A stretch of DNA of 64,000 bases, taken from contig JACRBT010000005.1 in the NCBI GenBank assembly GCA_016234445.1, positions 62,001 to 126,000 on the forward strand, read 5' to 3'. Positions 47,638-55,517 of the stretch are shown here, piece by piece. Within the stretch, counting starts at the first letter, position 1. Each line of letters starts with the position of its first letter. This DNA comes from Chloroflexota bacterium. Its GTDB lineage: Bacteria > Chloroflexota > Dehalococcoidia > Tepidiformales > Tepidiformaceae. Both the position numbers and the translations under genes were made by a program. The notes below the pieces were generated by a model, which was given only the letters and a program-made list of their open reading frames with translations, was not told the DNA's origin and did no database searches.

Positions 47638-48543
47638 ATGGATACGTCCCCATCCCGCGAACCGATCCCGTACGTCGAACGGAGCCGCTCGTACTACCTC
47701 GCCCAGGGCTACGACAACCCCTACAACTGGGCGCAGCACGACGAGGTCCCTTTCACACGGCTTTCGAAGCCGCTGTCCCAGGCCCGGCTCGGCCTCGTCA
47801 CCACCGCCTCCATTTACCGGCCGGACCTCGCGGACCAGGGTCCCGGCGCGCCCTACAACGCCGAAGCGAAGTTCTACCGGGTCTACTCCCTCCCGAGTTC
47901 CGAGCGCCCGGACCTCCGCATCTCCCACGTCGGCTACGACCGTGTCCACACCCACGCCGACGACCTTGACGCCTACTTCCCCCTCGCGCATCTCCAGCAG
48001 TTCCAGCGCGAGGGCCGTATCGGGTCGCTGACGCCGCGGTTCCATGGTGCCCCAACCAACCGCAGCCAGCGCACGACGGTCGAGCAGGACGCCCCCGAGA
48101 TCCTCGCCCGGCTTCGCGAAGACGGCGCCGAAGCCGCGGTCCTGGTCCCGATCTGACCGGTCTGCCACCAGACCGTGAGCCTGGTTTCCCGCCACCTCGA
48201 AGAAAACGGCATCCCCACCGTCATCATTGGCGCCGCCCGCGACATCGTCGAACGCTGCGGGGTCGCCCGCTTCGTCTGGAGCGACTTCCCTCTCGGCAAC
48301 CCCTGCGGCCGCCCCGGGGACAAGGCGATGCAGCGATCCATCGTCGGCATGGCACTCGATCTCCTCGAATCCGCGACCGCGCCGCGCACGACCGTCCAGA
48401 CGCCCTACGAATGGTCGCCGGACCACTCCTGGAAGAAGGACTTCTGGAGCCTCGAACTCAGCGGAGAGCAGCTCGCCCGCCAGAAGGTTGAGTTCGACCG
48501 CCAGAAAGAGATCGCCCGCCAGAAACGCGAGTCGGAGTGCTGA
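47638..48543 (+). CDS. GrdB/PrdB-like reductase selenoprotein (TGA = Sec173)
   Basis: One frame of 302 codons with a single TGA at 48154. The first part starts MDTSPSREPIPYVERSR and runs to DGAEAAVLVPI; the second continues PVCHQTVSLVSRHLEENGIPTVIIG. Selenoprotein B of glycine, sarcosine, betaine and proline reductases has a U-x-x-C-x-x-T-type motif after a hydrophobic strand and before a GIP-V-V strand; U-P-V-C-H-Q-T followed by GIPTVII matches that. SHVGYDRVHTHADDLDAYFPLAHLQQFQREGRIG near residue 99 also resembles this family, in which the selenol attacks the substrate. No GrdA, GrdC or PrdA partner is visible, so it is not the complete glycine reductase system. The hairpin after the TGA is weaker than in the other three genes. 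Confidence 0.86.
48154..48185 (+). promoter_or_regulatory. Sec TGA codon and candidate SECIS of the GrdB-like gene
   Basis: TGA at 48154 to 48156. The best hairpin is ACCAG / CTGGT (48167 to 48171, 48181 to 48185) with a 9-nt loop containing GT at 48175, about 18 nt after the TGA. An alternative pairs AGACC (48170) with GGTTT (48183), loop starting GTG. Weaker than the other three, so tentative. Confidence 0.5.
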
Positions 48544-48577
48544 GGGGCCACCGGCAGGGCTCGGGACTCGGCACTCG

Positions 48578-49402
48578 TTAGAGCCACCAGCTCCCGATGC
48601 GACGCGTTTCCTTGCTGACCGGGTAGCCCACGACCTGCCGGTGGAACACGAAGCCCAGCCGTTCCGCCAGCCGCGCCGAGGGGACGTTCCCCGCGCCGCA
48701 CGTCCATCCCGGGAGCCAACCCCGTTCCCGGCATTCACCAAGGAAGGCCCGCGCCGCCGCCGCCGCCACGCCCCGCTGGCGCGAGTCAGGCGCTGTCCCG
48801 ATCTCGATCTCCGCTTCCACCGCCCCCGGGGGGCCGCCCACGGCGCAGGCGCAACAGAAGCTCGCGAGCACCCCGTCGTCGCGGACCACCGCCCACCCGC
48901 CGGCGCGCTCGGCGAACGCCTCAGGCCCGCCCCAGATGCCGACGACCCACGGGTCGACCCGTCCCTCGAACTGGCGCGCCAGGCCCGCGTCTATGCGCCG
49001 GAGCGACCACCCCTCCGGGAGAACCGGCGGCGCTGACGGCTCCAGGGGGGTACCGGGGTGGTACTCGTTCCGCCATTCGTACCGTGCGAAGAGCGGGTCG
49101 AGCGCCCGGCGCCAGCCGTCGCTCGTCGCCCACAGCCCCGTTGGCTGGCCGGGGAGATAGCGCTCCAGGAACGCCGGCATCCAGGCGTCGACCAGGTCCC
49201 CCCGCGGCTCACCGATCGCGAACGCCCAACCCGAGTTGTTGACGACGACCGCGGACCGCGGCGCCCCCACGTCATCCACATGGACGCTCCCCGCCATCGA
49301 ACCCTCGAGCACGGCATGGACGAACGCCATGTGCCCCGCCCCCTCCCGCGAAGGGACAAGCGGCAGGACCCTGGAGAAGCCGTCGCGTCCAAGCACATTC
49401 AC
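48578..49402 (-). CDS. GNAT-type acetyltransferase (two-domain)
   Basis: A 274-residue protein. The GTG at 49402 was chosen; the ATG at 49432 lies inside a tandem repeat and is probably spurious. The C-terminal half holds the GNAT core: GGWAVVRDDGVLASFCCACAVGG, EIEIGTAPDSRQRGVAAAAARAFLGEC near residue 205, and GNVPSARLAERLGFVFHRQVVGY. The N-terminal half (AGSVHVDDVGAPRSAVVVNNSGWAFAIGEP) resembles the PF12746 type, found with GNAT domains. Acceptor unknown. It is flanked on both sides by ACTCGG-like repeats. Confidence 0.83.
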   Translation of the reverse strand: MNVLGRDGFSRVLPLVPSREGAGHMAFVHAVLEGSMAGSVHVDDVGAPRSAVVVNNSGWAFAIGEPRGDLVDAWMPAFLERYLPGQPTGLWATSDGWRRALDPLFARYEWRNEYHPGTPLEPSAPPVLPEGWSLRRIDAGLARQFEGRVDPWVVGIWGGPEAFAERAGGWAVVRDDGVLASFCCACAVGGPPGAVEAEIEIGTAPDSRQRGVAAAAARAFLGECRERGWLPGWTCGAGNVPSARLAERLGFVFHRQVVGYPVSKETRRIGSWWL

Positions 49403-49413
49403 AGCGCCGATTA

Positions 49414-49462
49414 TGCACTCAGCACTCAGCACTCGGTACTCGGTACTCGGTACTCGGTACTC
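49414..49462. repeat. 7-bp tandem repeat (ACTCAGC then GGTACTC units)
   Basis: A run of about seven 7-mers, first ACTCAGC-type then GGTACTC-type, in 49414 to 49462. A degenerate relative (GCTCGGGACTCGGCACTCG) lies at 48559 to 48577, on the other side of the acetyltransferase gene. Both are outside conserved coding sequence. Confidence 0.85.
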
Positions 49463-49463
49463 G

Positions 49464-49853
49464 TCAGCGTTCCAGGTAGAGCGTCTTCACCGAACGGAAG
49501 AAGCGGCGGCGGAGGATGGGGTTCTCGCTCACGTCGACTTCCGGGCGCTCCAACACCTTGCACTCCCGGCCGAACAACTCCGTGAGGAGACCGCTCATCT
49601 GGTCCTGCGTCGCCTTCACCCACGCCCGGGAGCCGGCGTAGCCGATCATCACTTCAATCGGGGCGTCCTTCGGGTAGGAGGGCTCGAGCGCGTGCCCCCA
49701 GATCGCCAGTTCCCTCAGCCGGTACTTCCGGCAGAACTGGGTAAGAACGTCGGGATCCGGCAGTTCAAGACCCAGGTGCTGCGGCAGCGGCTCCGGGTAG
49801 GCACCGAACGGATCCTTGCGGTTGGGGTCGAAGACTATCGAGTGGGCGCTCAT
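49464..49853 (-). CDS. Nucleotidyltransferase-like (MNT fold) protein, catalytically degenerate
   Basis: A 129-residue protein from the Met of MSAHSIVFDPNRKD. The segment DVLTQFCRKYRLRELAIWGHALEPSYPKDAPIEVMIGY near residue 35 matches the minimal nucleotidyltransferase core, where active members have G-S-x-A-R-x-D-x(8)-D-x-D. Here Ser is His, the Arg-Asp pair is missing, and both Asp of D-x-D are replaced (APIEV). It is therefore probably inactive as an enzyme. MNT-type proteins are often antitoxins paired with HEPN toxins, but no HEPN gene is adjacent. Confidence 0.65.
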   Translation of the reverse strand: MSAHSIVFDPNRKDPFGAYPEPLPQHLGLELPDPDVLTQFCRKYRLRELAIWGHALEPSYPKDAPIEVMIGYAGSRAWVKATQDQMSGLLTELFGRECKVLERPEVDVSENPILRRRFFRSVKTLYLER

Positions 49854-49934
49854 CTCCCTGAGCATCGTGCGGATCCTGCCCCCGTCCCAGTGGCAGTCGC
49901 GTTGACGCCAGGTGGCGGGATGGTGGAGGCGCGG

Positions 49935-51032
49935 CTAGAACTCCATGATCGCGCGCCCCGCGATCTTCCCCTGCTCCAGCGCCGCCGTCGCTTCCACGAT
50001 CTGGTCGATCCGGTACCGCGCGGTCACCATCGCGTCCAGGTCCAGGTCGCCTTCATGGAACCAGCGCAGGAACATCGGGAAGTCCCGGTCGGGCCGGCAC
50101 GAACCGCCGATGCTCCCGATGTACTTCTTCTCGTTCAGCAAGAGGTCCGTCGCCTGGAGCTCCACCGGCGTCTGGGGCACTCCCACGAGCACGGCGGTCC
50201 CCCCGCTCTTCGCCCCAAGGACCCCGCTCCGCGCCGCCGGCAGGATCTGCTCCATCGTCTTCCGCACGCCGATGCAGTCGAAGGCGAAGTCGGCCCCCGC
50301 CACCGGCCGCCCGAGCATGTCGAACTCCGTCGCGCTCTGGGTCAGCTCACGGATTCGCTCCACCGGGTCCACCTCGGAGGCATTGATCCCGATGGTCGCC
50401 CCGAACTTCATCGCGAACGCCAGCTTCGAGTCGTCGAGGTCCACCGCGATGATCGGGTCCGCTTCCACCACCTTCGCCGCCGCGATCGCCGAAAGCCCCA
50501 CGCCGCCAACCCCGAAGACGGCCACGCTCTGGCCCTTCTTGACCCCGGCGGTGTGGTAGACCGCCCCCGCCCCCGTCATCACGGCACAGCCGATGATCGA
50601 AGTCACGTCGGTCCGGACGTTCTTGGCGATCTTCACGACGTATTGCTCGTCGGCGATCGTGTTGTCCGCCCAGGTGAAGACGTTCCCCGCGCGGGCCGTC
50701 ACGCCGCCACCGATGTCGAGGGCGACGCCTTCCGCCCGCCGGGTCGCCCGCTCACCGTCCCGGGGCACCCAGGTCACCATCACGTGGTCCCCTTCGGCCA
50801 CATGCCGCACTTCCCGGCCCTTCGCCAGGACGACGCCGGTGGATTCGTGCCCGAGGATCTGGGCCGCGCCGGTCCGCGGCCGGTGCATCTGGTGGAGCTG
50901 GCTGTGGCAGATGCCGCTCGCGAACTGCTTGACCACCACCTGGTAGGGGCCGGGGTCTGGCAGCTTCACTTCATGAACCTGGAGCGGGCCGGGCTCGCCG
51001 GGTACGACGACAACGCGTGCGGTGGTGGGCAT
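49935..51032 (-). CDS. Zinc-dependent alcohol dehydrogenase family (MDR), NDMA-type
   Basis: A 365-residue medium-chain dehydrogenase. The catalytic zinc ligands are Cys in ASGICHSQLH near residue 42 and GHE near residue 62, and the NAD motif is VFGVGGVGLSAIAAAK near residue 175. The structural-zinc loop, normally four Cys in C-G-x-C-x-x-C, is absent; the region reads WVPRDGERATRRAEG. It resembles NDMA-dependent or class III alcohol dehydrogenases in overall length and in the VMTGAGAVYHTAGV segment. The substrate alcohol or aldehyde is unknown. Divergent from the hydratase gene at 51125. Confidence 0.88.
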   Translation of the reverse strand: MPTTARVVVVPGEPGPLQVHEVKLPDPGPYQVVVKQFASGICHSQLHQMHRPRTGAAQILGHESTGVVLAKGREVRHVAEGDHVMVTWVPRDGERATRRAEGVALDIGGGVTARAGNVFTWADNTIADEQYVVKIAKNVRTDVTSIIGCAVMTGAGAVYHTAGVKKGQSVAVFGVGGVGLSAIAAAKVVEADPIIAVDLDDSKLAFAMKFGATIGINASEVDPVERIRELTQSATEFDMLGRPVAGADFAFDCIGVRKTMEQILPAARSGVLGAKSGGTAVLVGVPQTPVELQATDLLLNEKKYIGSIGGSCRPDRDFPMFLRWFHEGDLDLDAMVTARYRIDQIVEATAALEQGKIAGRAIMEF

Positions 51033-51124
51033 GGATGGTCCTCCTGAATGTTGGCCGATTCTACGCGCCTCCCGCGGGGCTGCGCTCGCCCCGCTGCCGG
51101 GTTCTTCCCGTAAACTGCCGCCCC

Positions 51125-51931
51125 ATGGAAAAACTCCTCTACGACCAGCAGGGTCCCATCGGCATCCTCACCCTCAACCGGCCGGAGCGCCTCAACGCCA
51201 TCGACCACCAGATGCTGCGCGAACTCCGCGCCTTCTTCGACGAACGCCACCGCGACTACGCAACCCGCGTCATCATCATCACCGGCGCCGGCCGCGGCTT
51301 CTGCGCCGGCCTGGACCTCAAGGCTGGCGGCGAACAGGGACAGTGGCAGGCGGGCGTTGGCCCCGTGCAGGACTCCTACACCTTCCAGGAAGACATCGCC
51401 GACCTCGTCGTGAAGATGCGCCGCTGCCCCCAGCCGATCATTTCCTGCGTCAACGGGGCCGCGACCGGCGGCGGCCTCTCCATCGCTATCGCCTCCGACA
51501 TCCGCATCGGCACCGAGATGGCCCGATTCGCGTGTTCCTACGTGAACCTCGGTCTCAGCGGCTGCGATGTCGGCAGCTCCTACCACCTCCCGAAGATCGT
51601 CGGGGCCGCCCACGCCGCCGACATGATCTACTCCGGCCGGATCGTCGACGCCCCGGAGGCGAAGGAGATGGGACTCATCACGAAGATCCTCCCCCAGGAC
51701 GAACTCGTCCCCGCGGCCATTGCCATCGCGAAGCAGATGATCGCGCGCTCCAGCCCGCTCGGCCTTCGCCTCAGCAAGGAAGTCCTCAACGAAACCGTGA
51801 CCGGCATCTCCCTCGAAAACGCCCTGAAGCTGGAGAATCGCAACCAGATCCTCGCCGGTCGCACCGCCGACTCCGCCGAAGCCATCTCTGCCTGGGCCGA
51901 GAAGCGGGACCCCGTGTGGCGAGACGCCTGA
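51125..51931 (+). CDS. Enoyl-CoA hydratase/isomerase family protein
   Basis: A 268-residue crotonase-fold enzyme: IGILTLNRPERLNAI, oxyanion segment FCAGLDLKAGGE near residue 60, and NGAATGGGLSIAIASDIRIG near residue 112. GLSGCDVGSSYHLPKIVG follows, in place of the GLVPE-type active-site segment, so the usual acid/base Glu is replaced near there (Asp in GCDVGSS). It therefore probably differs in reaction from the two paralogues at 13230 and 35978. Ends KRDPVWRDA. Divergent from the zinc dehydrogenase gene. Confidence 0.9.
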   Translation: MEKLLYDQQGPIGILTLNRPERLNAIDHQMLRELRAFFDERHRDYATRVIIITGAGRGFCAGLDLKAGGEQGQWQAGVGPVQDSYTFQEDIADLVVKMRRCPQPIISCVNGAATGGGLSIAIASDIRIGTEMARFACSYVNLGLSGCDVGSSYHLPKIVGAAHAADMIYSGRIVDAPEAKEMGLITKILPQDELVPAAIAIAKQMIARSSPLGLRLSKEVLNETVTGISLENALKLENRNQILAGRTADSAEAISAWAEKRDPVWRDA

Positions 51932-51964
51932 CCTTCCGGCCGCCGGGCCCCGGTCGGCCCCTGG

Positions 51965-52771
51965 CTATTCCGTGAATCCGTCCAACTGTGGGAGGCGCAG
52001 GATGTACAGCCCCTCGGCCTCGATCCGCCCCACCTCCCGCAATATCCGGTCGAGATCGTCCTCGACGTGGAGGAATCGACCCGACAGCGCGTTCATCTCT
52101 CCCCGTGCGCACCGAACGATGATCTCTGCCGCCCGCTCTGCCGGCGTCCATTCGTCGTCCGGGAAGTCCTGGAAGAATGGCTGGTCGGTCATCGCGGTGT
52201 GGACCAGCCCCGGGCTCACGGCGATGACCGTGACTCCCGCTTGCGCCACTTCTGCGGCGAGGCTGTCCGTGAAGCGCAGGAGCGCGGCTTTGCTCGTCGC
52301 ATAGGCGCTGTTCCCGGGCGTGGGCCGGGCACCGACGTTGCTTCCGATGTTGACGATGCAGCCGGAACCGCGCCGGATCATCGAAGGAAGCACGGCCCTC
52401 GAAAACAGCATCGGACCACGAAGGTTCACCTCCAGCGTCCGCCACCACGCCCCGGCGTCACCGTCTACGAGCGAGGCGAAAACGCCCGAAACCCCGGCGT
52501 TGTTCACGAGCAGAGTGGCGACGCCCAGCCCGGCGGCGATCTGCCCGGCGGCCGCGTTCACGGCCGCTTCGTCCGCCACGTCCGCAACCGTGACCAGTGC
52601 TCGGCCGCCCAGCGATTGGATGATGTCAGCCGTCTCGGCCAACTGGTCGCGATTGCGCGCCACGAGCCCGACTGCCATGCCTTCCTGTGCGAGCGCCACC
52701 GCAGTGGCCCGCCCGATGCCACGGCCCGCACCTGTGACGATGCCGACCTGTCCCTCCAGGCTGCCAGCCAT
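51965..52771 (-). CDS. Short-chain dehydrogenase/reductase
   Basis: A 268-residue SDR with TGAGRGIGRATAVALAQEGMAVGLVARNRDQLAE for NADP (Arg after beta 2), LLVNNAGV near residue 88, INIGSNVG with catalytic Ser near residue 139, and Y-A-T-S-K near residue 156. The C-terminal VSPGLVHTAMTDQPF helps close the substrate pocket. It resembles FabG-like ketoreductases, here with NADP preference; substrate unknown. It is convergent with the hydratase gene at 51125. Confidence 0.92.
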   Translation of the reverse strand: MAGSLEGQVGIVTGAGRGIGRATAVALAQEGMAVGLVARNRDQLAETADIIQSLGGRALVTVADVADEAAVNAAAGQIAAGLGVATLLVNNAGVSGVFASLVDGDAGAWWRTLEVNLRGPMLFSRAVLPSMIRRGSGCIVNIGSNVGARPTPGNSAYATSKAALLRFTDSLAAEVAQAGVTVIAVSPGLVHTAMTDQPFFQDFPDDEWTPAERAAEIIVRCARGEMNALSGRFLHVEDDLDRILREVGRIEAEGLYILRLPQLDGFTE

Positions 52772-52914
52772 TCATCCGCCTCCTGCACTGCGCTGACCAA
52801 CCCCACTGGCCGGCGCTACGGGCCGTGGGGCGCAGCATAGCATCGCTGCCTGCCCTCTTGGCGCGCTTCCCGTATGATGCGGCAGCACCACTACCTCTCC
52901 CGGGAGCGTCTTCC

Positions 52915-54567
52915 ATGGCCACCGTTACTGGCGCCCAGATCATCGCGAAGTCCCTGAAGCAGCAGGGCTGCGAGTACATGTTCGGGATCGTCGGCATCCC
53001 CGTCGTCCCCATCGCCATCATGGCCCAGCGCGAGGGCATCAAGTTCCTCGGCTTCCGCAACGAACAGGCCGCCGGTTACGCCGCTGCCGCCGTCGGCTAC
53101 CTCACCGGCCGCCCCGGCGTCTGCCTCGGCGTTTCCGGTCCGGGGATGATCCATGGCGTCGCCGGTATGGCCAATGCCTGGTCGAACAACTGGCCGATGA
53201 TCCTGATCGGCGGCGCCAACGACACCTACCAGAACGGCCAGGGCGCCTTCCAGGAAGCTCCCCAGATCGAAGCTGCCCGCCCCTTCGCCAAGTACTGTGC
53301 CCGCCCCGACAGCGTCGCCCGCATCCCCTTCTTCGTCGAACAGGCCGTCCGCACCTCCATTTACGGCCGCCCCGGCGCCGTCTACCTCGACTTCCCCGGC
53401 GACATCATCACCGGCTCCGTGGAAGAGGACCAGGTCCAGTACCCGCCGCGTTGCCCCGAGCCGCCGCGGATGCTGACCCCGCAGGACAACGTCGAAAGCG
53501 CCATCGCCGCCCTCAAGTCCGCCGAGCGCCCGCTCGTCATCGTCGGCAAGGGCGCCGCCTACTCCCGCGCCGAGGACGAAGTCCGCGCCTTCCTCGAAGC
53601 CACCCAGCTTCCGTACCTGGCCTCGCCGATGGGCAAGGGCGTCATGCCCGACGACCACCCGCTCTCGATCGCGCCAGCCCGTTCCTTCGCTCTCCAGAAC
53701 GCCGACGTCGTCTTCCTCATGGGCGCCCGCCTCAACTGGATGATGCACTTCGGCCTGCCCCCGCGCTTCAACGACAAGGTCCGCGTCATCCAGATGGACA
53801 TCTCGGCCGAGGAGATCGGCACGAACGTTCCCACCGAAGTCGCCCTCGTCGGCGACGCGAAGGCGATCACCGCCCAGCTCAACGCCGCCCTCAAGGCGAA
53901 GCCCTGGCAGTACCCCTCCGAGACGACCTGGTGGACCGGCCTCCAGAAGAAGATCGAAGAGAACGCCGCCTCCGTTGAGACGATGACCCAGGACGACTCC
54001 GTCCCGATGACCTACTACCGCGTCCTCCGCGAAGTCCGCGACCTCATCCCCCGCGACGCCATCATCCAGAACGAAGGCGCGAGCACGATGGACATCGGCC
54101 GCACGATGCTCCCGAACTACCTGCCCCGCCACCGCCTCGACGCCGGCAGCTTCGGGACCATGGGCGTCGGCCTCGGCCAGGCGATCGCCGCCGCCGTCGT
54201 CCACCCGGGCAAGAAGGTCATCTGCGTCGAAGGCGACTCCGCCTGGGGCTTCAGCGGCATGGAGGTCGAGACGGCCGCCCGCTACGGCCTCAACATCACC
54301 TTCATCATCGTCAACAACAACGGCATCGGCGGTGGCCCCGACGAACTCGACCCGGCGAAGGTCCCCCCGTCCGCCTACACCCCGGCCGCCCACTACGAAA
54401 AGATGGCCGAGATCTACGGCGGCAAGGGCTTCTTCGTCACCACCCCGGAGCAACTGGGCCCGGCCCTCAAGGAAGCCCTCGCGACTGACAAGCCGAGCAT
54501 CGTCAACATCATGATCGACGCCCGCAGCCAGCGGAAGCCACAGCAGTTCGCCTGGCTGACGCGGTAG
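52915..54567 (+). CDS. Thiamine-pyrophosphate enzyme, oxalyl-CoA decarboxylase/2-hydroxyacyl-CoA lyase-like
   Basis: A 550-residue enzyme of the acetolactate-synthase fold. Glu50 in GFRNEQAAGYAAAAVGYLTGR activates TPP; the substrate region is CLGVSGPGMIHGVAGMANAWSNNWPMILIGG near residue 75; the metal and TPP motif is VEGDSAWGFSGMEVETAARYGLNITFIIVNNNGIGGG near residue 440. The closest functional match is to oxalyl-CoA decarboxylase and 2-hydroxyacyl-CoA lyase (GGPDELDPAKVPPSAYTPAAHYEK). These cleave acyl-CoA chains to an aldehyde or CO2 and formyl-CoA. A family III CoA-transferase gene follows at 55514, so the two may act on one CoA-ester pathway. Confidence 0.9.
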   Translation: MATVTGAQIIAKSLKQQGCEYMFGIVGIPVVPIAIMAQREGIKFLGFRNEQAAGYAAAAVGYLTGRPGVCLGVSGPGMIHGVAGMANAWSNNWPMILIGGANDTYQNGQGAFQEAPQIEAARPFAKYCARPDSVARIPFFVEQAVRTSIYGRPGAVYLDFPGDIITGSVEEDQVQYPPRCPEPPRMLTPQDNVESAIAALKSAERPLVIVGKGAAYSRAEDEVRAFLEATQLPYLASPMGKGVMPDDHPLSIAPARSFALQNADVVFLMGARLNWMMHFGLPPRFNDKVRVIQMDISAEEIGTNVPTEVALVGDAKAITAQLNAALKAKPWQYPSETTWWTGLQKKIEENAASVETMTQDDSVPMTYYRVLREVRDLIPRDAIIQNEGASTMDIGRTMLPNYLPRHRLDAGSFGTMGVGLGQAIAAAVVHPGKKVICVEGDSAWGFSGMEVETAARYGLNITFIIVNNNGIGGGPDELDPAKVPPSAYTPAAHYEKMAEIYGGKGFFVTTPEQLGPALKEALATDKPSIVNIMIDARSQRKPQQFAWLTR

Positions 54568-54604
54568 GGCGCACGTGCCGGGCTGGCGTCCGGAGGTCTG
54601 CTCG

Positions 54605-54814
54605 ATGTTCAAGCATGCGCTCATCATCTACTGGAGCGCCGAAGACAACGCGTTCATCGCGGAAGTGCCTGAACTGCCGGGCTGCGCCGCCGACGGCGCC
54701 AGCTATGCCGACGCGGTCAAGAACGTCGAGGTCGTGATCTCGGAATGGATCCAGACCGCGCGCGAGCTTGGCCGCGACATCCCCGAGCCCAAGGGACGCC
54801 TGCTCTTCGCCTGA
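54605..54814 (+). CDS. HicB-like small protein
   Basis: A 69-residue protein from the Met of MFKHALIIYWSAEDNAFIAEVPELPGCAADGASYADAVKN. This is the HicB-type (PF15919-like) partial RNase H fold: W-S-x-E-D-x-x-F-x-A-x-V-P-E-L-P-G-C. The C-terminal DNA-binding helix-turn-helix of full HicB antitoxins is missing, and no hicA gene is adjacent. It may be an orphan, or a member of the large class of HicB-like proteins without toxin partners. Confidence 0.85.
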   Translation: MFKHALIIYWSAEDNAFIAEVPELPGCAADGASYADAVKNVEVVISEWIQTARELGRDIPEPKGRLLFA

Positions 54815-54819
54815 GCGCG

Positions 54820-55023
54820 TTACAGCGGGCGGCCCTCTCCCCTCGCAAGCGATGCCTCGGCCTCGGTCGCCCACCGCTCGAGCAGCTCCGGCGACGCTGC
54901 AAGGAGCTCATCCCAGCGACGCTCGCTCTCGAGCTCCTCGAGGATCACGGCCGCGATCCAGTCCTGCTGCTCTTCCGGCAGTTCGCGCAGGGCGCTGAGC
55001 GCTCTCTGCATGAGTTCAGTCAT
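54820..55023 (-). CDS. Small acidic helical protein, antitoxin-like
   Basis: A 67-residue protein from the Met of MTELMQRALSALRELPEEQQDWIAAVILEELESERRWDELLAASPELLERW. It is helical and Glu-rich with a heptad-like spacing, similar to many small antitoxins of the DUF2281/AbrB-free type that bind a RelE-like toxin. No toxin gene is visible next to it; the neighbours are the HicB-like protein (convergent) and the GyrI-like protein (upstream on the same strand). Confidence 0.65.
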   Translation of the reverse strand: MTELMQRALSALRELPEEQQDWIAAVILEELESERRWDELLAASPELLERWATEAEASLARGEGRPL

Positions 55024-55052
55024 GCGCACATCCTACCACCCGCCGCCGACGG

Positions 55053-55517
55053 CTACGCCTTCTCCACAAGGAACCCGCAGTCGCAGGGGTGCTGGTCCAG
55101 GTTGTAGTGGAACTTGTATAGCTCCATCGGGCCGCTCGCCGGTTCGTAACCGTGCTCTTCCATCCAGTCGGCCACCGCCATCATCGCGTCGTCCGTCTCG
55201 TCGATGTCGTCGGCGTAGCAGTAAGCCAGCTCGCCCCCGGGGAAGAACATCGTCTTCGCCGGCGGCGGCGCCTCGTAGTCGCTCCGCACCGGCACGAGCG
55301 TCCGGAAGGTGACCCGCTCTTCGTCCTCTTCATCCCCCGCGATGAGCCAGCCGATGCCCGCGATTTCGACCCGGCCGAGGTCGGGCCGATGCTTCAGCCT
55401 CCATTCGTTGAAGCGCTCCCAGAGGTCCGGGATTTCGTCGGCCGGGCCTGTGTGTTCCATGTAGGCCAGCCGCATTTCGGGCAGGCGCGTGAGCCGCACT
55501 TTCCGTTCGGAGCTCAC
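55053..55517 (-). CDS. GyrI-like small-molecule-binding domain protein
   Basis: A 154-residue protein with a GTG start inside the stop of the CoA-transferase gene (GTGA overlap). The GyrI-like effector-binding fold is seen in LPEMRLAYMEHTGPADEIPDLWERFNEWRLKHRPDL, IAGIGWLIAGDEEDEERVTFRTLVPVRSDY, and GELAYCYADDIDETDDAMMAVADWMEEHGY near residue 92. The ends with Cys-x-Cys near residue 146 (CDCGFLVEKA) are unusual. Such domains bind drugs or hydrolyse electrophiles in some cases. It is translationally coupled to the CoA-transferase. Confidence 0.8.
   Translation of the reverse strand: MSSERKVRLTRLPEMRLAYMEHTGPADEIPDLWERFNEWRLKHRPDLGRVEIAGIGWLIAGDEEDEERVTFRTLVPVRSDYEAPPPAKTMFFPGGELAYCYADDIDETDDAMMAVADWMEEHGYEPASGPMELYKFHYNLDQHPCDCGFLVEKA

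Noticed and set aside
48175-48543. Independent 122-residue gene after the TGA at 48154
   Set aside because: The GTG start would lie inside the GrdB-like active site, and the preceding region joins in frame with the conserved motif.
54605-55023. A complete HicAB or other toxin-antitoxin module
   Set aside because: The HicB-like and helical proteins are convergent, with no hicA or RelE/PIN-type toxin next to them.
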